From: Agapetus fuscipes
Taxonomy: Eukaryota > Arthropoda > Insecta > Trichoptera > Glossosomatidae
Assembly (NCBI GenBank): GCA_951799405.1
Contig: OX637338.1
Span: forward strand, 6,572,001-6,636,000
Length of the DNA stretch: 64,000 nucleotides
Direction: 5' to 3'
A program made the translations under genes and the position numbers. The notes below the pieces were generated by a model that saw nothing but the letters and a program-made list of their open reading frames with translations, had not been told where the DNA came from and made no database searches. Position 1 is the stretch's first letter. Every line of letters begins with the position of its first letter. Below are positions 31,650 to 42,965 of the stretch, one piece after another.

Positions 31650-32060
31650 GTAATAATAATAATAAACTAGATTTATATGCGCCTTTTTGTGATTTACCTA
31701 CATCACTACAAAGGCGCATGTGGGCTCTAGCGGGAAAACAGGAATGCTTTAAGCATCTTCCTGAAGGCTGTCTCATCTGCCCGGACTCTCAGCCTCTCTG
31801 GGAGAGCATTCCATGCCGCTGGCCCGGCAACACGGAAAGAGCGATTCCCGAAGACCGTACTTGATTGTCTTTTCGGAAGCTCCAACAGACTGGCACATGA
31901 CCCAGCCGACCTCAGAGTAGCTCCCCTTTCATTTAAAAAAGCTCTCCTCGTAAGTTCAACCAGGTGGTCAGGAGCCAGCCCATGAAGAGTCTTAAAGACC
32001 ATCAAGCAAAGCTTGTAGTCTATTCTTTCCGAGATGCAAAGCCAGTGCAAGTTAGACTAC
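31650..32060 (-). pseudogene. 5'-truncated L2/CR1-like LINE 3' end
   Basis: The last 107 codons of RT-region protein: RIDYKLCLMVFKTLHGLAPD, then GNRSFRVAGPAAWNALPERL, the conserved LINE C-terminus, ending in FLFSR. The short 3' UTR folds as a hairpin (TGCGCCTTT against AAAGGCGCA) followed by (ATT)n at 31651-31665. That hairpin-plus-ATT end resembles the tail-only insertions at 642, 9501 and 18605. Confidence 0.82.
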
Positions 32061-32328
32061 TGACATTGATTCTATATGACTCAAATGTAACAAAACATCC
32101 TGGAAATTGTTTTTTTTTTCCTTTCATTTTCATTTACCTTCCCATTACGTGTCCATAGTTATTAATATTCAACTATAACCTTTCAATAATACTAACATGA
32201 GTAATGACTTGATATTTTTTATTGTGAATCATATTTTACCACTACTTTACTGTCTTGTTTTATGTATAGTATTTACGATGTGTTTTCTTCCGTTATGTTT
32301 TCCAGTAAAATGTTTTATTTTGTTTCAG
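32061..32328. other. Intron-like sequence ending in a splice acceptor
   Basis: Pyrimidine-biased run ends ttttgtttcag at 32328, a good acceptor for the following UTR-like stretch. Confidence 0.4.
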
Positions 32329-32749
32329 CGTTGCGAGGCGCAGCCACCGACCAGCTGATCGCATGGACCAAGTTCAGTTATAAATATACAACATTCAAGG
32401 CGCTCCAAGCGAGCCACTCGATATTCATATTATACACGGAAAGAGTCCAAGGTCTTTGTAATACACCTGAATGGATCTACCACCAGCAAAGCCAGATGAA
32501 AGCAGACCATCCCTCAAGATAACCCTGAACCACAAGCACAAATTCAAGTGAAACTATCATCACTTTAACAACAACAAGAAAAAAAAGATGAATCTTAACA
32601 CAAGATAACACGCGTGAATTCTTTAACATTTTATTATTTTTTTAGTTTTCTAAAAAAAAATATTTTTAAAGCATAATCAAATTTAGAATCACATCGAAGT
32701 GAAAGTGTTTTTGTTTTTGTTTTGTTTGAATAAGTTTTGTTGATTGGTC
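32329..32749 (+). promoter_or_regulatory. Probable 5' UTR of the MCT gene
   Basis: After the acceptor at 32328 the sequence is less AT-rich (cgttgcgaggcgcagccacc) and leads without an interruption to the MCT start codon. Upstream ATGs give only short frames. Its extent is inferred; the true first exon may be upstream. Confidence 0.45.
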
Positions 32750-32885
32750 ATGTCTCACGGCGTGGTGGAGAAGCGGCAGGCGGGTGATCAGGGGGCGCGG
32801 GGGGATTCCCGCTCCCCCCCACCACCCCCCGATGGAGGGTGGGGGTGGGTGGTTGTCTTTGCCTCCTTCATGATACACATAGTCA
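32750..32885 (+). CDS. MCT (SLC16-type) transporter, first coding exon
   Basis: From ATG at 32750: 45 codons plus one base. MSHGVVEKR leads to a proline run, then DGGWGWVVVFASFMIHIV. DGGWGW is the signature that opens TM1 in monocarboxylate transporters, proton-linked carriers of lactate, pyruvate and similar acids in the plasma membrane. The cytosolic N-terminus is about 30 residues. Donor ca|gtgagt at 32886 is strong. The exon ends in phase 1, which fits the exon at 58991: the split codon becomes ACT (T), giving HIV-T-DGMTYSFG across the join, the family's TM1 sequence. The opposite strand has a longer but meaningless open frame here. Confidence 0.88.
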
Positions 32886-33099
32886 GTGAGTACACCCCTA
32901 TATCTTAATTTACACCTGGTTTCATTTGACAAAGAAAAATACGACAAAAAAATTACAGGTACTATTTTTTCATTGATTTTCTATTTTAATTTTATGTATC
33001 GCTAATTTTTAAATCAAGTAATATATTTTCCTTGATATTTAACTGTAACTGAAATGTGATTAATGTAAGAAAATTGTAGGGTTATTCTTACTGGAGAGT
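32886..33099. other. Start of the 26-kb MCT intron
   Basis: AT-rich, no further feature. The intron runs to 58990 and contains everything listed between. Confidence 0.7.
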
Positions 33100-33105
33100 T
33101 GTTTT

Positions 33106-33252
33106 TTTGGGATCTGTTGCCGTGGTCTGTTGGAGCTGAGCTTCCGGACATTTCGCCCATGTCTACGATGGGCTTCTTCGCGCTGAAAACATGGGTGAAA
33201 CGTTCGGAAGCTCCAGCTCCCACAGACCACGGAAATCGATCCCGGAAAGCGA
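33106..33252. mobile_element. Imperfect inverted repeat with hammerhead-like centre
   Basis: Arms of about 43 bp (ccgtggtctgttggagctga against cagctcccacagaccacgg). No coding sequence. It has the same plan as 13491-13639: long arms around a GAAA-containing hairpin. Confidence 0.6.
33147..33187 (-). ncRNA. Degenerate hammerhead-like motif
   Basis: Minus strand: GCGAAGA in place of CUGAAGA, one extra base, helix II GCCCAT/ATGGGC (33168-33173 with 33155-33160), GAAA (33151-33154), then TGTCCGG. C3 and U4 are both changed and the 3-8 pair is lost, so it is probably inactive. Confidence 0.35.
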
Positions 33253-33653
33253 CTATCCAGCATCATCAGTCGGCCGTGTAAACCTAAAACTCGTTTTCAA
33301 TATTCTTACTGTAACATTCATTTGTCAAAAACGTCATAAAGTTTTTTTATAATCATAACTTGGATCGGTAATTGTGAATAAAATGTATTATTTTGTCTCA
33401 CAAAAATATAATACCATTCTGTCCAGAAAAGTAACAAGGATAAAAGATGATAGATAAGATGTTTCAATGGCAAAATTGATTACCTATGTCGTTGATTTTT
33501 CCGGTCTTTGTAATCTTGATTCTGTATACTTAAATAGATTCGTTTCTGAGTTTCATTGATGAAACTAGATATGTGGATGAACGGAAAATTGGATTTCATG
33601 AAAATCTTATAAAGCCATGATGACTGTGGTCAAACATAATCAAATAAGCTTGT
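33253..33653. other. No gene seen
   Basis: AT-rich intron sequence without a recognised repeat. Confidence 0.5.
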
Positions 33654-33889
33654 TACTTCTTGAATAATCTATAATCTAAGTTTCTAACATACATTGATAT
33701 TTAAGTAAGGCTCATATTTAATGCATGCCCACAAGCAGGCGCATGTAAGTTTGCGCTGACACATGTTGTATGTGTATATACAAAATAAACCAAACCAAAC
33801 CTCACATGAACATAAACTTTGCAACTCCTACCGATTTTCCCTGAAACCGGGATGGTATTGACAAAAGTGAACCAACTTTCTTCAGCATG
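33654..33889 (-). repeat. Family B copy 13, member of a recent 236-bp duplication
   Basis: Identical to 34558-34793 except one base (aaactttgc versus aaacttcgc). The shared block includes about 14 bases (tacttcttgaataa) beyond the SINE tail. Confidence 0.9.
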
Positions 33890-33902
33890 TTCATTACAGG
33901 CC

Positions 33903-34150
33903 TTAATTTGAATTTGTAAGTTCACATACAGCATTTATAAGCGCGAATCCACTCGTGTCTCCAGGGGGGCATGCATTGAATATGAATTATAAAAGTTATT
34001 GTATCTGTGCAACTTAGATTATATATTCTAATATTTAAAAAAAATCAAGCGCCACAACTATATGTTAGCGTGAAATGACATTTGCCATTTTGTGGGCGTG
34101 CATTCAATTTGAATCATCAAATAACTTTTTTTGCAACTTTAGATTATAAA
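33903..34150 (+). repeat. Family B fragments, copies 14 and 15
   Basis: Two 3'-end pieces in the same orientation: 33903-34030 (gtaagttcacatacagca onward) and 34080-34150 (gtgggcgtgcattcaat onward). Confidence 0.7.
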
Positions 34151-34185
34151 TTAAGATTACCGTTGTTTAAGGATTTTTCAAACTC

Positions 34186-34453
34186 AAATTCCTTGACTTA
34201 AGGGTTAGTATGAGCCATGAGGCTTACCACCCATATCGCATAAATGGGTTCACTTAACAAATGTGTCCCCTGTTTCTGAAAAGGTCAGCAAAAGTTGCAG
34301 GGCTTATGGTCATGAGAGGCTGAAATTTTTATTTGTAAATACACATGCAGCATTTGTAAGCGCAAACTCACTCGTGTCTCCGTGCAGGAGTGCATTGAAT
34401 ATGAATTATAAATGTTAATGCGTCTATGCAACTTAGATTGTATATTGTAATAA
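34186..34453 (+). repeat. Family B SINE-like element, copy 16
   Basis: Near full length, diverged. Confidence 0.75.
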
Positions 34454-34557
34454 TACTTAAAAAAAATTAAATGCCGCAATAAGTATGGTTTCATATAAAA
34501 AGTTGACCTAATCGATCGTCATTATTTCTAAAAAATACATGTTATAACTGGTTGAAG

Positions 34558-34793
34558 TACTTCTTGAATAATCTATAATCTAAGTTTCTAACATACATTG
34601 ATATTTAAGTAAGGCTCATATTTAATGCATGCCCACAAGCAGGCGCATGTAAGTTTGCGCTGACACATGTTGTATGTGTATATACAAAATAAACCAAACC
34701 AAACCTCACATGAACATAAACTTCGCAACTCCTACCGATTTTCCCTGAAACCGGGATGGTATTGACAAAAGTGAACCAACTTTCTTCAGCATG
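34558..34793 (-). repeat. Family B copy 17, second member of the 236-bp duplication
   Basis: Lies 904 bp right of its twin, same orientation. Confidence 0.9.
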
Positions 34794-34899
34794 AGGGTCA
34801 GAAAAAAGATGAGGGTCAAAACATGTTTTAGAAATAGCAACACTTGTCGTTACTAGTTGCCATAAACCTTGCAAATACATACTTAGATTCTTTACTCAA

Positions 34900-35245
34900 A
34901 AATAGCGTGAAATAAATTCTCTGTAAACTCAAACGCTCACTAGACGTGCTGTTCCCTTTCCATATTTTTTTTGGTGAAACGCTTTGGTTCAGATTAAACT
35001 ATGAAGTTTACACTTGTGGTGTTGCTATCAGCTGAGTAATATCGTTATCGCAAAAACCAACGAGAGGCATGTTGTACCAAAGTGCAATCACTCTTCGATA
35101 AGTATTTCAAAATGTACCAGGGCGTACATCGAAAATAATACATAAACTGAATTGCCCTCTAGGAGCGCCGTCGTTTATTCGATACATTTTTTATTTACGC
35201 AATCGCAGTGAGTTTAACGCAATATTGTAAACTCGGAGTACAGGA
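34900..35245. repeat. Family P MITE pieces
   Basis: tgtaaactcaaacgctcact on the left; gtttaacgcaatattgtaaactcggagtacag ending at 35245 is the family's terminal sequence. Internal order is scrambled. Confidence 0.45.
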
Positions 35246-36393
35246 CCGTAAAACTCTTACTGAAAGTAAAGTTCAAAGAATTGATCAACTGTACACCATC
35301 CATATATTATCAAGAGATCATTTCTACAATATTTTTAACTCACTGAACCCACAGCGACGGTGGACATCTTTAGTCTACATCAGGATACGTTGTCAAGGGT
35401 TGCACTTCTTACTCGCCTATTTAGGAAACTGGTTTCAGAAGTCTAACAACTTGGCGCAACGGATCCCTTTTGGTTAACTTCCATAAAGTCATCAACATCT
35501 TAATAGACAGTCCACTCTGTTGGAGAGGCACATATTGTATGTGCCTGATGATTTCTCATCAGAAATATAAAGCTATCACGGCTGTTGGCATTAAAGAGAT
35601 AGTTTCCGACGCTTCAGCTCTGATCCCAGAAAGCAACTGATTTCTCATTAGTTTGCTGTGTTGCGTCCACTAAGCTATATTTAAAACACTCGATCCTTAG
35701 TGGAAAATTACTTTTCATTTCTTAGTGGTAAAATCATTTTTCTTTCATTAATAAAAAAAAAAAACCATTCGTTACGCACACAGCCTTACGCAACAACGGG
35801 GCCGAATTTTCGGTTTATTTTTTATCTATTCGACTTCAAAGTTTTCATCTAATTCTGATGAGCAGCTTATCCAGGCATAAAGGCACATTTTTAATAAATT
35901 TTATATGAAAATAAAATCAGATCAATATTAAACTTCACAGGAACCATTCCGAGAATATTATGCATGTTTCCCGATTAATTTATTAAAATATTGCTTAGGG
36001 ACACACACAAATAAATGCATTCCATTTAATAATATTGAATATTTATACATTTCCAATTTTCCACAACGATCGCAATTCCCCATTATGTTTATGTCCGAAG
36101 CAAATGATATCTAGCGCGTAATCGCAGTACTCGTATAAATACATAAATACCGACGTAAATAATCGGTTATCAGTGTTGCTGTACGCGATTCTGCTCTGTC
36201 TATGTGGCATAACAACTTTTTCAATAACAACGCAGACTTTGATTATATTACCTACCTAGTTACTGTGATACCCACAAAACATAAGTTTATTAATATGGAC
36301 TCGGAGAATTTTTCATAAACAAAATAAACGTGACGTCACTCGGCTGGGCTACCAGGGAAAATAAAATAACCACTAATAACGCAAAAAAAACGC
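35246..36393. other. No gene seen
   Basis: An 89-codon frame starting at 35208 has no motif. cctgatgatttctcatcag at 35548 looks briefly hammerhead-like but lacks GAAA after the stem. Confidence 0.5.
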
Positions 36394-36716
36394 AACCAAG
36401 CTAAACATGTAGTGTAACTTCTTGCCGCGTTATCCCCGAAGGGGTCGCATGTGGCGAGTTGAACCTATTTATTTTTACAGGTAAGGGGGCCGGCCTTACG
36501 CCAACCACTTCAGTTGAAGTAGGGGTTTCCCAGCTCCCGAGGGCGCTGGTACTCATTTCTTGTGAAGGCTGAGTAAACCTTACCGGTATTTTATTTTGGG
36601 GTTTGAAATAAACACCGAAACGGGAAATCTTTTCTGATACCCTCGCCTCGGTGGGATTCGAACCCGAGCTCACGACATAGAATGCAAGCACTCTACCAAC
36701 TGAGCTATCGACCGGA
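36394..36716 (-). repeat. Family A tRNA-derived SINE, copy 1 (full length)
   Basis: Minus strand: gatagctcagttggtagagt (A box) and gggttcgaatcccacc (B box) make a clear tRNA-like pol III promoter; the body includes agccttcacaagaaatgag, a perfect small hairpin cttcaactgaag, and ends near tagcttggttgcg. About 320 bp. The anticodon stem does not fold like a functional tRNA. Confidence 0.88.
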
Positions 36717-37220
36717 CTAATATTATACTTCTATAAATCCAGATATCCAGAGTCATAATAAAAAGAGAGCTTGAATGAACTAGGTTATGTTCCTGGATCA
36801 AATAAAAGAAGTATGTAAGGACAGAAAGAAATGGCGGTTGATCTGTAATGTTAGCGGCTAGGACTAAGGTTATTTAAATTAGAATTTTGTATTATGTCTT
36901 AGTTTTGATGTCCACACATATTATTATTTGTTGATTTTAATAATGTTATTTCGCTCCCCCAGTTCTTGTTTACCGTATACGCCAATCTTGTCAAATATGT
37001 CTTTTTCATGCAGTTGTCTTAAAAATCAAATTCTACACAGTCTGAGCTAAGAAAAACTCGATAATGTGAGAGTTCTTTTAAATATTTTTTCAATAAATTT
37101 GTTGTTTTTATAAGACACATTGGTCCAGTACACATGCAAACATTGCTCATGTAATGGCGTATTTTTCTCAATGGCGTATACGGTAAACAAGAACTAAGGC
37201 AGCGAATTTTGTTGTGTATG
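36717..37220. other. No gene seen
   Basis: Intron sequence. ttgtttaccgtatacg (about 36966) and cgtatacggtaaacaag (about 37176) are inverted relative to each other, so this may be the outer part of a foldback MITE. Confidence 0.4.
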
Positions 37221-37438
37221 TTCCTTGATTGGTATGCGACTGACCACCCATGCTGTAGAAAATGGTTCACTTTGCCAATGTCACCTTTGTTTCATGGCTT
37301 ATGTTTATTTGAGATTTGATTTTTATGTTGTAAGTCCACATGCGGCATGTGTAAGCGCAAACGTCTGCGTATAAAAATGCATTTAATATGAATCTTAAAT
37401 GTATTTTATCTTTCCAACTTAGATTATAGATTATGGTG
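37221..37438 (+). repeat. Family B SINE-like element, copy 18
   Basis: Internally shortened: the block between 'gtttca' and 'tggcttatg' is missing. Confidence 0.75.
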
Positions 37439-37649
37439 GAGAAATCTTTACCGAGTGAAGCAGTGTTTTGCAGCTGGAACACCTACATACATAATTGCAC
37501 ACAATAATTATGATGTAGTTCTACGCAATCTGCATAGAGAATGAAAATTACTCTAAACAAATATTGAGGTTATGTCTCAAACAGTGATAATGTTATTATA
37601 ATCAATGCAAATTACCACAAGCACGTGATTGCTGTTTGGATATTCCACA

Positions 37650-38490
37650 GCACGTTTAAACTCAACCATAGCGTTAATCAAATGCTGTAGCCACTAACAT
37701 AGCACGTCCAAGCGACTATTTAATTTCCCTACATTTTTTTGCGTAACTCTTAAACGTGAAATGCTACCCTTAACGTTTAAACTCAACCATAAAGTTTACC
37801 AAATGTTGTAGACACTAAAATAGCACGTCCAAGCGAGCATTTAATTTCCATACATTTTTGATAAAACGCTTAAACATGTAGTGAAATACTTTACGTTGAA
37901 ACTTAACCAGAACGTGTACCACATGTTGTAGCCACTGAAATAGCACGTCAAAGCGAGCGTTTAATTTCCCTACATTTTTTTGCGTTACTCTTAAACGTGA
38001 AATGCTACCCTTAACGTTTAAACTCAACCATAAAGTTTACCAAATGTTGTAGACACTAAAATAGCACGTCCAAGCGAGCATTTAATTTCCATACATTTTT
38101 GATAAAACGCTTAAACATGTAGTGAAATACTTTACGTTGAAACTTAACCAGAACGTGTACCACATGTTGTAGCCACTGAAATAGCACGTCAAAGCGAGCG
38201 TTTAATTTCCCTACATTTTTTGTTTAACTCTTAAACGTGAAAGGCTGTACTTTATGTTTACACTCAACCATAAAGTTTACCAAATGTTGTAGACACTAAA
38301 ATAGCACGTCCAAGCGTGCATTTAATTTTCATACATTTTTGGTAAAACGCTTAAACGTAAAATGCTATACTAACTTTTAAACTCAATCATAAAGTTTACC
38401 TAATTCTGTAGCCACTAAAATAGCACGTCCAAGCGAACGTTTAATTTTCATACATTTTTGTTGCAACGATTAAACGTAAAGTGCTTTACT
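37650..38490. repeat. 120-bp satellite, seven monomers with a 241-bp dimer repeat
   Basis: Monomers start near 37652, 37773, 37893, 38014, 38134, 38254 and 38373. Each reads acgtttaaactcaacc ... tagcacgtccaagcg ... tacattttt ... taaacgt. 37773-38013 and 38014-38254 are identical for over 210 bases, so a two-monomer unit has been copied. The monomer matches the inner part of the dispersed family P MITE. Confidence 0.93.
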
Positions 38491-38704
38491 TGGTGTCCTG
38501 ATTTACTTGCTATTCTCTAGAAACATTGTATGCTCCTACATAGTGATCTACATTATTGATTAGTTAATGACACACCATTCGGTACTTTCATGTTTAAATA
38601 TAATGCATGGATACGTATCTATAATAAAACGAATAGACTTCAGATAGTTATCTCTCAATAGGTTATTGCGTTTAATAGAACCGATTTAAATTATGTGTAA
38701 ATGT

Positions 38705-38957
38705 AGTCTATAATCTATAATCTAAGCGGCAAAGATAAATTTACATTGAAGCTCATATCAAATGCATGCCCACAAACAAACATGTGTACCTAGTTGGCGC
38801 TTACAAATGCTGAATGTGTACTTACAAATAAAATCCAAACCTCAAATGAACATAAATCCTACAACTTTTGTCGACCTTCCCTGACACAGGGGTGACATTG
38901 GCAAAGTGACCATTTTTTACAGTATGGGTGGTCAGTCTTATACCAACCTATAAGTCA
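38705..38957 (-). repeat. Family B SINE-like element, copy 19
   Basis: Full length; tail ataatctataatctaag. Confidence 0.85.
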
Positions 38958-38965
38958 AGGAATTA

Positions 38966-39078
38966 TAACATAAACCCTGCAATTTTTGCCGACCCTCCCT
39001 GAAACAGGGGAGACATTGGAAAAGTGAAACATTTTTTACAGTATGGGTGGTCAGCCTCATTCCAACCTGTTAGTCAAC
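38966..39078 (-). repeat. Family B SINE-like element, copy 20 (5' half)
   Basis: Begins at cataaaccctgcaattt, right next to copy 19 and in the same orientation. Confidence 0.8.
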
Positions 39079-39665
39079 AAATACAAATAATTAATAACCT
39101 TGCACAAGTATTTAATAACAACAGAACCTTAAAAAGAAACCTACACCAAAAAAGTCAATAGGTAGGTATAAGTATCAAAAACATCAAATTATGAAAGAAT
39201 AAGTTACCAACATTACAGATAAGCCGCCATTTTTTTTTCTGTTCTTACATACCTCTTTCATCTTATATAGAGTCATTAATGTAATAACATCTTCCTATTG
39301 TAATCTTACCTATCTAACTACCAAGAATCTTCAATTATCCCAATTTACATCACAATCTAACTGATGAAACCTTCACATTCCGGGAAATCATATTTTTTGG
39401 CTGCTTACCAATTGTTTTTAATTTTATATGTTTTATCTTTATTTTTTAACTACAAAAAAATCTCCAATTTCCTTCCAAAAACTATTTTCATATGGATTGA
39501 TAACATAGTGGAATAACGAACAAATATCATAACTTTTATATATATTGTGACTTTATAGTTTCACATACATTACAACAATACCAACAAAACATTTATTTTT
39601 ATATACCCACTCAAAAAATTTATAAGAGTAAAGTGTCATTTTTCAAATATCCCATTAACACAGGT
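39079..39665. other. No gene seen
   Basis: AT-rich intron sequence. Confidence 0.5.
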
Positions 39666-39743
39666 TTTCACATTAAAAGGAATCCTCTGCGGGAGATACA
39701 CTAGATTTCAGAGACTCTAGAGTTCTATGACACTTGTTGTAGT

Positions 39744-41192
39744 TAGGGATTGCAATCCAGCAGCATTTTCAATCCAGCTGGATTTTTGCTGGATCAACAT
39801 CATTCCAGCTGGATCCAGCGCGGATCCAACAATTCATTGATTTTCGAAGAAATTGAACTGTTTTTTTTTTAAATACTTAGGAAATGTGTTAATCAAACAT
39901 TTTAACAAAATAACAAATCACAATAATCAAAATTATAGCTTAAACTCTTACTTTTAGAGTAGACACACAGAGTAAAAGTTATAACAAAAATTTATCTTTT
40001 TTTTCTGGTACCTAGTATGATCTCAAGAAACAAATGGTATTAATGGTATTGTCTCCCAACCGGCTTCTTAATGAACTGCATATATATCCGGCTGCAGAGA
40101 AGGCCCTTTCTGCCTCTACGTTTGTCGGATTACGATAATGATAATCGTAATCTAACGTTAATAATCGTAAATGAAAGTTTGTTTTCTTTCTCACATTTTA
40201 GCTTAATCCCCAGATCTTGTTTCAATTTAAATTCAGTGAATCCGGTTTATCCTGTTCATAGTTTTTTACTTCCATTATATCTTCTTGCTCTTGCACTGTT
40301 GATGGTTCCACTAAATATGCGTTTACACGATTCAGCATATTTTCATCTCCTGACGCATTGCATATATTTTTGGAAATTTCTTCGTCATACTTCTTCGGGT
40401 TCTGTAGATAAATCTGCACACCTTTGACATCGGTAAGACGCCGTTCTACGATTCTGTTGTGGAGTGCCTCAGAAAGATTTGCACTCAAGATTATGTCCTG
40501 GCTTTTTAGTTTGTCTAAGACAAATTTTAGGGTTGTGTGATGTGTCAGCAGTTATCAAACTCGGCTCTCTTCTGGAGAGAACTTCAACGACCAGCTTAAC
40601 CGGTTGAAAACTGGCGTCCTGGCGATCAACTCACTGATTAGTGACCACTCGTCTGCTGAGAATTTAGTTTCTGAGGCAGTGTCTATGAAGGCTTTATCGA
40701 TGCAAACTTTTCAACTTTCAGCAAAAACGTTCCAGCATGCTGAGCAAACTGTTCAACCTAGTGCAGCAGTCAAGAATCAGACTCAATTCTTTGCCCTTTG
40801 CTTCCTTTATATATTTTTGCAAAAACATCTCATCTTTGGTAGGTGATCTTTTAAAAGTCTTTGCAACTTTTCGCATTTTATTAAAAAGTTCACTGTATCG
40901 CTGAATTACTTCATGTTCAGCTGGTGTTTGTTCAATTATTACTAGTAAGCCTTCATTGGTGTCCGTGTCTTTGTCATCATAATAGAGCGGCGACATCGCT
41001 CTCGCCGAACTGTAAAAGCATCTAGCAAAGCGCCAATGCTGGCAAGCTAGACTTTGCGCCATTATTTGGAAAGTTTTATACTTGCGGATCCGCAGCGCTG
41101 GATCCAGCAGCCGGGGCTGGATCCAGCAGGCCGAAAAATGCGCTGGATCCAGCTGGATTGCTGGATGAGGGATCCAGCAATTGCAATCCCTA
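39744..41192 (-). mobile_element. hAT transposon, 1449 bp, decayed
   Basis: Terminal inverted repeat TAGGGATTGCAAT at 39744 and its complement ending at 41192. Target duplication gttgtagt at 39736-39743 and 41193-41200 is the 8 bp typical of hAT. Both subterminal regions are packed with tggatccagc palindromes, likely transposase-binding sites. Confidence 0.92.
40012..41062 (-). pseudogene. hAT transposase remnant
   Basis: Broken into several frames. 40718-41062 encodes a piece with DEMFLQKYIKEAKGKELSLI; 40222-40488 another (SANLSEALHNRIVERRLTDV); 40012-40194 ends in NVEAERAFSAAGYICSSLRS, the hAT C-terminal dimerisation motif. The BED finger and most of the DDE core are missing, so it cannot be active. 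Confidence 0.82.
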
Positions 41193-41240
41193 GTTGTAGT
41201 GCAGCAGAGGTGTTGGTGATGTGGCTGTTGATGTCCTGAT

Positions 41241-42610
41241 GCTTTGTAGTAGGGCTGTTAGCTGCGTAGTGTTGTGTTGTGTGTATTAACCACAGATCAA
41301 AGAATAAAGTATTAGCCACATAGGCAGTGAGAGCAAAATGACATAAGACATCATTATTTTATGACATCAGATATTTTCTTATTTAGTACCTACACAATAA
41401 ATATTGATATGTGACTCCTGGAATCCTTCCTTTTTGACAGATATTTTCAATCACACCCTTACACTTTATCTATCTCTCATTTGTACGTGTCGGGTTTTTG
41501 TTGAAGCGCTATCGGAGCTCTCGATGTGATATTACTGTCTCGGAAGGAATGTGAGTGAAGTTCCATTAAACTCAAGGCAGTGTTTCACTTGTGTAATCAT
41601 TATTGTACTAAGTATGTTTGATCAGTTTTATCTGTTTTCTTGTGTATCGGTAAACACTTAACCGTTCTGGATCCCAAGTATGTACTTACGTATAACACTT
41701 CACGTTTATACTTAACCATACATTTTGGTATGGAAACTAAAACGCTTCTTATCGTTACTGTCTTAGTTTCTATACATTTCTCTATAAATTCTACGATTGA
41801 GTTTGTACGTAAAGTTTTATACTCTGTGATGTTGATTTTGTTGAATTCTGATATCGTCAATATTTATTCATCGGCTTCTTGAACGGAAGCAGATAGCAGT
41901 TATCGCCATTTTGGAGACTGTCCCAAATGAATTTCCCTTTCTCGTGAGTTGTTTGTTCTCTTGGTCAGTTTGTGGAGTGAATTGTCGAGTCCTGATTGTT
42001 AACAATACGTATTATTGAGGCTGGCATTGTCAGTACTCGGTCACATTAATGATACTTGTACAACAGACAAACAAATTCACTTTGCTGTCAATCAAAATCA
42101 ATAAAAGCGTATGCAAAAGATTGGGAAACCAATCATTATTCGTTATTTTATTTTCGGCAGCGTCCAATTAATGTAATTGCTTCACTTACTGGCCAATTAG
42201 TTGAAATACTTCTGCCAAGACTCATTCAGCTGAAAGTAAATGACATTATTCATAATGTGTACTTTATATTTCATGCATTGAGAGACAGAAAGAACCATTT
42301 TATGATTGAGATTCTAAAAATCGTTTAGATGACTCAATTCACAAAATTTCAGTAATTATGGTCATTTCAATCGGTGATTCATGTAAATTTCATGAAGTAA
42401 TGAACATATTTAAAAGGATTTACAAAGGTTTACAAGTAACGTGAAAAAAATGATGTCAAAGGTGATGGATACGAATGAATTGAAATCAAATTTTCAGTGA
42501 TAGGAATAAATATAAGTTACTCCACTCTGGCCACTCCAAGCGGAATAGTGAAAGAGTTAAATTTATAGTTACATTAATTGGAATATGTTCAATCTGCCAT
42601 GCAAATACAA
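41241..42610. other. No gene; family P MITE at about 41676-41832
   Basis: The MITE shows tcacgtttatacttaacc on the left and gattgagtttgtacgtaaagtttt on the right. A 90-codon frame at 42056-42328 has no motif and I do not call it. Confidence 0.5.
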
Positions 42611-42965
42611 CTAGCTGCACACATGGTCCGACTTCTTTCCGCGTTGTTTCTGAAAGGGTCGCATGCAGTGAGTGTAATCTATTTGTTTTCACAGGGAAGG
42701 GACCACTGTCTTAGCCTTCACAAGAAATGAGTGCCAGTCCCCTCGGGAACTGGAAAAACCCCGCTACAAATACTCAGCATAAAAACTCAAATCTCAAATG
42801 GGCATACACCATGCAACTCTTGCCGTCCTTCCCTGAAACAGGGGTGCCATTGGCAAAGTGAACCGTTTTCTACAGCATGGGTGGTCAGCCGCATACCAAG
42901 ACTCCTTCGGGAAAAATGCAGCAAGAAGTTGCACTGAATGTGTAGCTTAGTAGCATTAGTAGCAT
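42611..42965. repeat. Two opposed family A SINE fragments, one carrying family B copy 21
   Basis: 42618-42712 is a minus-strand family A 3' part; 42713-42776 is a plus-strand piece (ccttcacaagaaatgag). Family B 5' half (minus) fills 42777-42900, and the family A 3' end resumes at 42902-42965 (cagcaagaagttgcactg). Confidence 0.72.

Larger units (their letters stand above)
39666..41240 (-). repeat. Family C SINE tail (type 2) split by a hAT element
   Basis: cctctgcgggagatacact through cacttgttgtagt before the hAT and gcagcagaggtgttg after it; together these match the uninterrupted tails at 48390-48470, 52105-52180 and 54510-54590. Confidence 0.8.

Noticed and set aside
32666..32947. 93-codon minus-strand frame
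   Set aside because: Antisense of the MCT first exon; no motif, and the plus strand gives a recognised signature with matching splice phase.
35540..35590. cctgatgatttctcatcag as a hammerhead core
   Set aside because: The stem forms but is not followed by GAAA, and no helix III or cleavage triplet fits.
36640..36716. Possible tRNA gene (also 49300-49378, 59679-59760, 54280-54350)
   Set aside because: A and B boxes are good, but anticodon arms do not fold properly and all continue into conserved SINE bodies.
42056..42328. 90-codon plus-strand frame
   Set aside because: No domain, no conserved start or splice context; composition like the surrounding intron.
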